Assembly (NCBI RefSeq): GCF_029201445.1
Contig: NZ_CP102381.1
Span: forward strand, 2,294,001-2,358,000
Direction: 5' to 3'
From: Thiomicrorhabdus lithotrophica
GTDB taxonomy: Bacteria > Pseudomonadota > Gammaproteobacteria > Thiomicrospirales > Thiomicrospiraceae
DNA: 64,000 bases
Below are positions 46,653 through 53,280 of this stretch, in pieces. Under the pieces are notes generated by a model. It ran no database searches, had not been told where the DNA came from, and worked only from the letters and a program-made list of their open reading frames with translations. How positions within the stretch are numbered: position 1 is the first letter of the stretch; each line of letters starts with the position of its first letter. The translations under genes were made by a program, and so were the position numbers.

Positions 46653-47426
46653 TTAAAGCAGACCTAATAATTCACTAAAAGCCAAACCTGAAACTCGATC
46701 AACATACCCAGCATTCTGTCTTTTTGTTGGCGCTGAAAAACAATTTGATCCAGAACCATCATTCCTTAAGTTAGTATTTACACCATCAAAAGGATTGTCA
46801 TCTTCATTCGCATCTTGTCCAGAAGATGAAGCAAGCCAGAACGCTCCATGAGCGACAAGATTTGTTGCACAATTTTCTGCACCAGTCGTCTCATCATCTC
46901 CTGTTATATAAGGCTGAGAATTTACAACTGTCGTTACCAACGAAGCGTTACTTAACGCTTTTTTAAAGTCATCTATTGTTTGATAGTTAGCATCGCCAAT
47001 ACTATTTCCTGTTCTTTCCGCTAAAACAGTCAAATCTGCATCAATACCAGCATTTCTATAAACACCATAAATAATATTTTGATGCCCTGACGTTACACTT
47101 CCAATTTGACTGCTTACCGTTAAACCCAAAGTATAAAAAGGTAGCAAACCTGTTTTTACAGAACCACCACAATTTTCATAACCGTCCAAATCTGTATCAG
47201 GACAAGGAAGTCGATAATTCATTTGTGCAAACTGAACGAGATTTTCTTGAGTCTCTAACAACCACTTATTTGCCAACGTTTGGTTTTTGTAATAGTTTGC
47301 CGAGTTATAAACTTGCAATGTTGCCATTGAAATAACCCCTATAACGACAAGTGCAATAGCTGCTTCAATTAAAGAAAAGCCCATATGTTTATACTTTTTG
47401 TTAAAACTAACTAAAGATTTAATCAT
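46653..47426 (-). CDS. Prepilin-like protein with the LPCPD/DGxENC module (257 residues)
   Basis: The ATG overlapping the previous stop was chosen over a TTG three codons upstream. The leader ends in Gly16, followed by FSLIEAAIALVVIGVI (Glu5 present). The shared module follows at once: RLPCPDTDLDGYENC, LLPFYTLGLTVSS, YGVYRNAGIDADL and NPFDGVNTNLRNDG. It lacks the long Ala-rich tail of its three large relatives, so it is the minimal form of this subfamily. It sits between a coiled-coil protein gene and the secretin, away from the others. It is probably a minor pilin. Confidence 0.8.
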   Translation of the reverse strand: MIKSLVSFNKKYKHMGFSLIEAAIALVVIGVISMATLQVYNSANYYKNQTLANKWLLETQENLVQFAQMNYRLPCPDTDLDGYENCGGSVKTGLLPFYTLGLTVSSQIGSVTSGHQNIIYGVYRNAGIDADLTVLAERTGNSIGDANYQTIDDFKKALSNASLVTTVVNSQPYITGDDETTGAENCATNLVAHGAFWLASSSGQDANEDDNPFDGVNTNLRNDGSGSNCFSAPTKRQNAGYVDRVSGLAFSELLGLL

Positions 47427-48093
47427 CTTTAACAATAATCCCTTTTTGAAGCTCTTGAAGCGTTTCCACTTCTTCCTTCAATTTAGTATTTTTGTCTTCA
47501 CCGGGAGCAAGCCCTTTATTTTGCGATGTCATTAATATCTTGTTTGATTGAAGAATGATTTTTCTTAACTGCGGAATACTTACACCCCCCACAGTACCAT
47601 TTTCATCACCCATCTCTTGCAACTCTATTAACAACCCATCTAATTTATTAAAATCAATATTTTTAGGGTCAGTCGTAACCATTTCTTTTAGCTGGCTACG
47701 TATCGCTTCCAATTTCTCTCGTTTACTCTCTTCATCAGACAGCTTTTCTGATTTGCTCGGCATGTCCTGAAGCTGACCACCTTTAATAGGGTCAAACCCT
47801 TCTATAATCGGTTCTGACTTATCGGTTTTGTTTGATTCCATACCTGTAAGTTCATGAGCCTTTTCATCAACTATTTTTTTAGCTTCTTCAGATTCTTTAG
47901 CAGGCCTGGTAACTTTATTTAAGTCGTTACTGTTTTCGCTTTCAAAACCCTGTTTATTGGTTTCTAACGCTTGAAGTTTCGCTTCAAGTTCTTGTATTTG
48001 ATTAGTTTGTGTTAATTGATTCATCGCCATATAAGCTAATGCCGTAATCAATACAAAACCCACTAGCCCAAACACAAACTGTTTAAAACTCAT
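47419..48093 (-). CDS. Uncharacterised membrane-anchored coiled-coil protein of the pilus locus
   Basis: I do not recognise a family. The 224-residue protein has one N-terminal helix (about residues 5-24, FVFGLVGFVLITALAYMAM) followed by a heptad-like segment (TQTNQIQELEAKLQALETNK). A long acidic/Lys-rich region forms the rest. A second helical segment (LEAIRSQLKEMV, LDGLLIELQEMGDENG) lies near 130-170 and a third near the end (KLKEEVETLQELQKG). It lies exactly where the assembly proteins are encoded, after the PilP-like gene, and overlaps the next prepilin gene. It may be an assembly or stalk protein of this pilus variant. One CAGGCCTG copy is inside it (47901-47908). Confidence 0.7.
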   Translation of the reverse strand: MSFKQFVFGLVGFVLITALAYMAMNQLTQTNQIQELEAKLQALETNKQGFESENSNDLNKVTRPAKESEEAKKIVDEKAHELTGMESNKTDKSEPIIEGFDPIKGGQLQDMPSKSEKLSDEESKREKLEAIRSQLKEMVTTDPKNIDFNKLDGLLIELQEMGDENGTVGGVSIPQLRKIILQSNKILMTSQNKGLAPGEDKNTKLKEEVETLQELQKGIIVKDD

Positions 48094-48139
48094 CGTGCTT
48101 ACCTTTAACTTTTCTTAGAATCAAATTCACGATTAACAT

Positions 48140-48667
48140 CTAGCTTTTAGATGAGTCCATCTTAAACTTTTGGGTTGTTTTGCCACGCTTCACCTTGATG
48201 TAGTTTTCAGCAATTTCCAACACTTTACCCCCATCTGGTAGTACATCTCCAACCCTAGAAAATTGTTCATCAATCACAGCATAACGATTATTGGGAGCAA
48301 TAAATATCATAGAGACCGTATAGTCTTTGTATCGCTTAGTCATAACACGCGCATAAGGTGTATACCTTTGTTTTGTCGCGGTAATAACTGGCACTTTAAT
48401 CACTGGAGCAGTTGGAGCCAGAGCAATCAAATCTGTTGATATATTTGAGGCGGATTTATAAGCAGAAATAACAGCGACTTGCTGATTTAATTTTTCTGCA
48501 ATTGCGCTCTGTTGAGGAGAAATCATTGTCTGTTGTTTGAGATTTTGTAACTCTGCAAGGGCTTCATCCGCGTTACTTGGAGCATAACGTTTTTTACTAA
48601 CTTCATTCCATGATAAATAGCCCGCAACAGCAATAATCACTAATAATATAACGCCACTAAATTTCAT
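48140..48667 (-). CDS. PilP/MshK-like periplasmic alignment protein
   Basis: This 175-residue bitopic protein has an N-terminal helix (about residues 4-18, SGVILLVIIAVAGYLSW), then a proline/alanine-rich linker. The C-terminal beta domain (about 115-170) has the pattern of PilP/GspC HR domains (NRYAVIDEQFSRVGDVLPDG, KVLEIAENYIKVKRGKTTQK). Proteins of this type connect the inner-membrane platform to the secretin. MshK is the nearest equivalent by position. The start is preceded by an AGGTG-type ribosome-binding site. Confidence 0.75.
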   Translation of the reverse strand: MKFSGVILLVIIAVAGYLSWNEVSKKRYAPSNADEALAELQNLKQQTMISPQQSAIAEKLNQQVAVISAYKSASNISTDLIALAPTAPVIKVPVITATKQRYTPYARVMTKRYKDYTVSMIFIAPNNRYAVIDEQFSRVGDVLPDGGKVLEIAENYIKVKRGKTTQKFKMDSSKS

Positions 48668-48675
48668 TTCGACAC

Positions 48676-50001
48676 CTATTCCTTGTTTCCAGGAATGAGT
48701 ATTAACTGGAACCCATTATTACCATTTTTCGCAACAAATCCCTTATCCTCTATCTGATAACCCTTCGCAATGAGTCTTGCAATCAATTGGTCAACCTGCT
48801 GGGCAGCAAAATCTAAATCTTGATCAATATGACCGTCTAAAATCATTCCGAACGTTTCATTATTTTCTAATGAGTTTAATTGGATTTTATTGATATGAAT
48901 ATGTTGATTTACAACGGTTTGAATATCACCGATGATTTGAGGAATAGACTGTGAATTCGCTATGGAATGCAACCTGTCAATAAATGCCACTTTATCAGCG
49001 GCAATAACTGAACTCGATTGGTTATTTTTTGCTACAAGCTCTTTTACCTTGACCAACTTTTCTTCAAACTGACTGGATGCAAGTAATGCCTGAGTTGAAT
49101 CCATATAATCTTGCGCTGACTTTTGCCAATTCAAACCTGCCATAAAAGCCCCTGCACTAATCGCTAAAGCAATCCCTGCTACCCAAGGCAATACACGTTC
49201 AAAGTTATATAAGGTTTTTCCTGAATCTGACTTTATCGCATCTTGAGTAGAGAGTTTATTAAACAGTTCAGCAATATTGCTATCACAGCTTTCACCATGT
49301 ATTTCGATGCTTTTCTTTTTACCAACTGAGACATCTCGACTAGACAGACTTTGAAAACGAGAAGCTAATTCATTCAGAGCTTGATCATCACACCATGTAA
49401 ACCACTTTATTGAGTTAACTTTAATTTCTTTATCAGCTTCAACCTGATTTAGCTCAGTCGCCAGATAATTGAGCGCGCTATCCCAATCCTGACCTCCATA
49501 AGAAGAGCTTGATACACGGATACTATGCAGGGGAAAACCGTCCTGAACAACAATTACGTCTAAAACCTCTCCATGTTGAAAAACAATGCTGGTCACATCC
49601 TTTTGGGCCGTACGTAACATTGCACTCCAAATAGGAACATACAGGCAGTGGTCATTTTGGTTTCTAATCGATTCTAAATAATCTGAATATTGTTGTATTG
49701 GTATCGCAGCATAAAATACATCCAATGCAGAAGCCGTTTTACGCGAACTTAAAACTAAAACTTCACTCGCACCTTCCATATCACCATGATCACGCAACTG
49801 TTTTTCTATAATTGCGGGTGCATAAGATTTACCAGAATGAACAGTTTCCATGCCTGTAAGTGCGTGACCAAAATCAGATAAAACGACTTTTGGCCCACTA
49901 ACATTTTCCAAAGATTCAAGCGCGGTGACTTTTGCACCCTCTATCAGCCATTGCTGACCATCGAGGTCAAGCACTTGTTTAAAACCTAAAGGAACAGTCA
50001 T
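48676..50001 (-). CDS. PilM/PilN-like (MshI-like) pilus assembly protein
   Basis: This 441-residue protein combines a cytoplasmic PilM/GspL-type actin-like region (about residues 1-260) with a membrane helix (about 267-288, PWVAGIALAISAGAFMAGLNW). A periplasmic PilN/GspL-like ferredoxin-type domain follows (about 300-440). MshI homologues have this layout. The start overlaps the preceding PilO-like gene by 4 bases (ATGA), so the two are translated together. The cytoplasmic part is diverged, so the assignment rests mostly on topology and location. Confidence 0.7.
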   Translation of the reverse strand: MTVPLGFKQVLDLDGQQWLIEGAKVTALESLENVSGPKVVLSDFGHALTGMETVHSGKSYAPAIIEKQLRDHGDMEGASEVLVLSSRKTASALDVFYAAIPIQQYSDYLESIRNQNDHCLYVPIWSAMLRTAQKDVTSIVFQHGEVLDVIVVQDGFPLHSIRVSSSSYGGQDWDSALNYLATELNQVEADKEIKVNSIKWFTWCDDQALNELASRFQSLSSRDVSVGKKKSIEIHGESCDSNIAELFNKLSTQDAIKSDSGKTLYNFERVLPWVAGIALAISAGAFMAGLNWQKSAQDYMDSTQALLASSQFEEKLVKVKELVAKNNQSSSVIAADKVAFIDRLHSIANSQSIPQIIGDIQTVVNQHIHINKIQLNSLENNETFGMILDGHIDQDLDFAAQQVDQLIARLIAKGYQIEDKGFVAKNGNNGFQLILIPGNKE

Positions 50002-50471
50002 AATGGTCTCCGAATCATATATTCACCTTCAAGTAACAAGTTCAGCTGATTTGAGCTTTTTCGAGTCCAATGAAACAAATCATCACGCTCACTCATTGTC
50101 GTTAAAGCAAATTTTTGAGGCTTAAACCATTGATCATTCTTGTTAGCTATGCCTTTTAAAAAACCTGCTACATCTTGTCTTGAAATAACACTGTTTTTGA
50201 CGATGACACTTTTTGTTGTCCAACCTGCATCATTAAGCGAATCTTTTAATACTGCACGATTAATTGACTGCAGTTTATTTTGATAATTTTCAAAAGCTGG
50301 TAGCTGTTCTTTAAGTTCCGACATTGCTCTGACCTTTTTTTCAGCCGACAAATACTTTGCTTGAGAAACTTGTAAACTCTGCCACTGTTGCACTGAATAC
50401 TTAGCAGAAACAACTAGAAACACCGCGGCTAATAGTCCTAATCCTAAGATTGTCATTCTTAAAAGTGGCAT
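49998..50471 (-). CDS. PilO/GspM/MshJ-like inner-membrane protein
   Basis: This 157-residue bitopic protein has its helix at about residues 5-24 (RMTILGLGLLAAVFLVVS). A periplasmic coiled coil follows (VSQAKYLSAEKKVRAMSELK) and then a small alpha/beta domain. The longer frame begins with TTG, but ATG at 50471 has the good ribosome-binding site AGGGAG six bases before it. By position it would fill the role of MshJ or PilO, although in classic MSHA loci the mshI-like gene comes first. Confidence 0.65.
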   Translation of the reverse strand: MPLLRMTILGLGLLAAVFLVVSAKYSVQQWQSLQVSQAKYLSAEKKVRAMSELKEQLPAFENYQNKLQSINRAVLKDSLNDAGWTTKSVIVKNSVISRQDVAGFLKGIANKNDQWFKPQKFALTTMSERDDLFHWTRKSSNQLNLLLEGEYMIRRPL

Positions 50472-50530
50472 CGTTTTTCTCCCTGCTTTTTTTATCAAGT
50501 AACAAATTTATTCATGCCTCTAAATAAGCA

Positions 50531-51382
50531 CTACTGATCCATTTGCCAATGTGCTGTTAATAAAACCACTCGGTTTTCGTCTTGGTTATCACCTTCACCC
50601 TGTGCTGTGGCGGTAGATTCCTCGCCCACTTTATAAGTACTGTTTGCACGCCATTCTATACCTGGTTGCTGACTAGTGTTTCCACCTCCAGTATTTAAAG
50701 CAACATCTTGTTGACGAAAACGACCTTCAATCGCGTCAGGCTTACCATCAATCATCTGATCAAGCGTTCTAGCTAAATCAGGCGTTATCCCTCTTAAAAC
50801 AAGGACATTACCTGCGCCACTATTGGTGCCATTAGGGTTCCACTGGAAGCAAACCTGAAGTTCAGTCGGGTTACCATTACTGTCTAGATATAAATATCTA
50901 TCTTCTTGGCCTTCTGCACGTCCAGGAGGCATTTTTAAACCAGCACGATCAAATAGAGCATGCAAGTCTTGAGTTGCAAGGCCAACATCTCCAGTACTTA
51001 CTGTATTAGCGGCATAACCTTGACCATGACAAATCTTTAAGCCAGTATTATCAAAATTTTCGGCTATACCGGCTTCTGCACCCGTAATATTTCCTGTCGC
51101 ACCGCCACCTGTACCACCAGCAATATTTGCTTCAAGGCCGTTTACCATATAAGTTGGTGCGACTTGACTATCTCCAACCACAACACCCATCCGGTTGTAA
51201 TATTGGTCATAAGAGGTTTTCCATGCGGCTAAAAACTTTTGATAAATTTTCTGGTTTTCAGCATCTCGCTGCAAATCTTTACCAATTGAAACCGCACCTA
51301 AAATCACCCCAATAATGGCTAATACAATGGCCATTTCAACTAAGGTAAACCCTTTACTTTTAGCTAATTTTTGCATCGACAT
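50531..51382 (-). CDS. Type IV pilin-like protein (GRAEG-type), 283 residues
   Basis: An 11-residue leader (MSMQKLAKSKG) precedes FTLVEMAIVLAIIGVILGAV (Glu5 present). It is a close paralogue of the next pilin upstream and of the last pilin of the locus. Shared segments are GKDLQRDAE, YYNRMGVVVGDS, DLHALFDRAGLKMPPGRAEG, YLYLDSNGNP, LQVCFQWNPNG and LVLRGITPDLARTLDQ. It is larger than typical major pilins (about 150-170 residues). Two cysteines (ICHGQG and QVCFQW) could pair. It has a strong AGGAG ribosome-binding site, so a high-level product is plausible. Confidence 0.84.
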   Translation of the reverse strand: MSMQKLAKSKGFTLVEMAIVLAIIGVILGAVSIGKDLQRDAENQKIYQKFLAAWKTSYDQYYNRMGVVVGDSQVAPTYMVNGLEANIAGGTGGGATGNITGAEAGIAENFDNTGLKICHGQGYAANTVSTGDVGLATQDLHALFDRAGLKMPPGRAEGQEDRYLYLDSNGNPTELQVCFQWNPNGTNSGAGNVLVLRGITPDLARTLDQMIDGKPDAIEGRFRQQDVALNTGGGNTSQQPGIEWRANSTYKVGEESTATAQGEGDNQDENRVVLLTAHWQMDQ

Positions 51383-51392
51383 CAGAACTCTC

Positions 51393-52187
51393 CTATTGGT
51401 TCATTTTATAGATGGCTACCAAGGTAATAACTTGGTCTTCATCTTGATTGTCTGCGGTATTAGTAGCATCACCGTTATCATTAGCTTGCTCATCCTGAGA
51501 GTTGTTTCCATCCCATTCAATACCAGCTTCACCACCTACACCATTGGCAACACCTTGCTGTCTAAAGAGGCCTTCTCTAGCATCAGCTTTACCATCAATC
51601 GTTTGATCAAGAACACGAGCCAAATCAGGCGTTAAACCAGTAATAACCATTACATTACCCGCACCCTCTCTACTTCCTGGAGCGTTCCACTGAAAACAAA
51701 CTTGAAGCTCTTGAGGGTTACCATTGGTATCTAAGTATAAATATCTGTCTTCTAATCCTTCGGCACGACCTGGCGGCATACGAATACCCAAGCGATCAAA
51801 CAAAGCATGCAGATCGGCATCGGCATTTGCTCTATCCATTTTTGGCCCCAAAGCACCTTGGCAAATCGCATTTGGAGGAGTAACCGCCGTCATATTCCCG
51901 CCAGATGTAGGGTCACCAGCAGAAGCAGCATAATCTTCACCATTAACCATAAATCTTGGTTGGGATTGGCTATCACCAACAACCACGCCTGCACGCTGAT
52001 AATATGTGTTATAGGATTGCACCCACTGGTCTACAAACTTCTGTTTAATTTTGTTGTACTCTGCATCTCGCTGTAAGTCTTTACCAATTGAAACCGCACC
52101 AAGAATTAGCCCAATAATGACCAATACAATCGACATCTCAACCAGGGTAAAACCAGCTTGTGGTCTACTATTAATTTTCTGTTTCAC
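51393..52187 (-). CDS. Type IV pilin-like protein (GRAEG-type), first gene of the pilus locus
   Basis: The open frame allows a TTG seven codons further upstream, but GTG at 52187 is preceded by TTGGGAGATAGTC and gives a typical 12-residue leader (MKQKINSRPQAG). FTLVEMSIVLVIIGLILGAV follows, with Glu5 present. The body repeats the pattern of its neighbour (YYQRAGVVVGDS, DLHALFDRLGIRMPPGRAEG, YLYLDTNGNP, LQVCFQWNAPG and GLTPDLARVLDQ). With the neighbour it could make up the shaft. The upstream 341 bases contain CCGAC-type direct repeats, an inverted repeat and a palindrome. Confidence 0.84.
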   Translation of the reverse strand: MKQKINSRPQAGFTLVEMSIVLVIIGLILGAVSIGKDLQRDAEYNKIKQKFVDQWVQSYNTYYQRAGVVVGDSQSQPRFMVNGEDYAASAGDPTSGGNMTAVTPPNAICQGALGPKMDRANADADLHALFDRLGIRMPPGRAEGLEDRYLYLDTNGNPQELQVCFQWNAPGSREGAGNVMVITGLTPDLARVLDQTIDGKADAREGLFRQQGVANGVGGEAGIEWDGNNSQDEQANDNGDATNTADNQDEDQVITLVAIYKMNQ

Positions 52188-52282
52188 GACTATCTCCCAA
52201 TCGTTCAATTATCTATTTCTGATTTTTTTACTTAAAGATAACGGTCATTAATTTTGAGCTTGAAAGAGCTAGGAAACTAAAG

Positions 52283-52296
52283 TACCAGGCCTGGTA
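52283..52296. repeat. Iterated palindrome, 14-bp copy in the leader of the pilus operon
   Basis: TACCAGGCCTGGTA is a perfect palindrome about 100 bases upstream of the first pilin start codon. Confidence 0.9.
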
Positions 52297-52311
52297 ATTT
52301 ACAACTAAGAC

Positions 52312-52327
52312 TGTAAAACACCTTACA
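52312..52327. promoter_or_regulatory. Inverted repeat TGTAA-N6-TTACA upstream of the pilus operon
   Basis: TGTAAAACACCTTACA has perfect 5-bp arms and sits about 125 bases before the pilin start. It could be an operator or a chance AT-rich palindrome. Confidence 0.3.
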
Positions 52328-52345
52328 AAACCGTTTGTTATAGGC

Positions 52346-52375
52346 AGTATCGCGCTTATATAGGGCTAATGTCTA
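52346..52375 (-). promoter_or_regulatory. Possible promoter of the pilus operon
   Basis: On the minus strand TAGACA (52375-52370) is followed after 18 bases by GATACT (52351-52346). The four direct repeats end directly upstream of the TAGACA, a geometry typical of activator-dependent promoters. The hexamers match the consensus only partly. Confidence 0.35.
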
Positions 52376-52410
52376 ACGACCAAATCCGACCAAATCCGAC
52401 ATAAACCGAC
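52376..52410 (-). promoter_or_regulatory. Four 10-bp-spaced direct repeats, candidate response-regulator binding site
   Basis: On the plus strand ACGAC, CCGAC, CCGAC and CCGAC occupy 52376-52380, 52386-52390, 52396-52400 and 52406-52410, at an exact 10-bp period with AT-rich 5-bp spacers. The minus-strand reading is GTCGG-N5. One helical turn between repeats is what OmpR/PhoB-type dimers bind. The neighbouring regulator gene encodes such a winged-helix protein, and the site faces the pilus operon. Confidence 0.6.
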
Positions 52411-52528
52411 AATGCAAGTAAATTTAGGCAAGTGCTTTAGAGAGAAAAATAATGTAGGAAAACAGTCCTAAATAATTAGAACCAGCCCGTTAGAAAATTA
52501 AGAAATGTAATAAACTGGGTGTATCAGA

Positions 52529-53227
52529 CTAAATGATTTCGATTGGCTCAATAAATGAATACCCAACTGAATGAACGGTTTTGATTGGCTTAGTTTTATC
52601 ACCTGAGATAGGTTCAATCTTATGACGTAATCTACGAATTAAGACCTCTAAACTTCGGAGGTCATAGGCATCTTCTTTTTTGTTTAATGCGGTAATAAGC
52701 TCTTTTTTATTGATGGCTTCGCCTGGCTCTTGCGCCAAACGATGAACTAAAAGCTCTTCAAGTTTTGTTAATTTAATTGGTTCAGGATGATGCTTATTTT
52801 TAAGTGTCCAATCCATTTTATTAAGAATCCATTCTGACTGGGAAGCCAAACTAGGCATGCTTTGCTTCTTAATATGAATATTTCCAATAATTGCACTGAG
52901 CTCTTCTAATGCAATCGGTTTCACTAAATACGAATCGACACCCAACCCAAAACCATTGACTCTATCAATCACCTCACCTCTTGCAGATGCAATGATAACG
53001 GAAGTTTGACTCGGTAAAGTCTTTGCCTTTAGCCATTCAAGGCCATCTTCACCATTAAGATTAAGATCAAGTACGATGATATCTGGTGTATTTTTAGACA
53101 ACCACTTTTCAGCACACTCTAAATTACCCACACCCACTGCGAAAGCATCTTCTAAATTCAGATAAGAAACCATCGCATCACGTAGATCAATTTCATCCTC
53201 AATTACTAATACATTTATACCATCCAT
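52529..53227 (-). CDS. OmpR-family response regulator
   Basis: This is a 232-residue two-domain regulator. The receiver domain has an acidic pocket (VIEDEIDLRDAM), the phospho-acceptor Asp in DIIVLDLNLNGEDG (about residue 50), a conserved Ser in VIIASARG and Lys in YLVKPI. The C-terminal winged helix (about 130-230) ends with EVLIRRLRHKIEP and KTVHSVGYSF, the recognition-helix pattern of OmpR/PhoB proteins. It lies just downstream of its likely kinase gene and directly upstream of the pilus operon, which it may control through the direct repeats in between. Confidence 0.93.
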   Translation of the reverse strand: MDGINVLVIEDEIDLRDAMVSYLNLEDAFAVGVGNLECAEKWLSKNTPDIIVLDLNLNGEDGLEWLKAKTLPSQTSVIIASARGEVIDRVNGFGLGVDSYLVKPIALEELSAIIGNIHIKKQSMPSLASQSEWILNKMDWTLKNKHHPEPIKLTKLEELLVHRLAQEPGEAINKKELITALNKKEDAYDLRSLEVLIRRLRHKIEPISGDKTKPIKTVHSVGYSFIEPIEII

Positions 53228-53280
53228 GATTTACCTGTATTACCCCACTTTTTAGTTTTAGCCTTTTACACACTATAAGG

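Noticed and set aside
51562-51580. AGAGGCCTTCTCT as another iterated palindrome copy
   Set aside because: It shares only the AGGCCT core. The flanks do not match CAGGCCTG.
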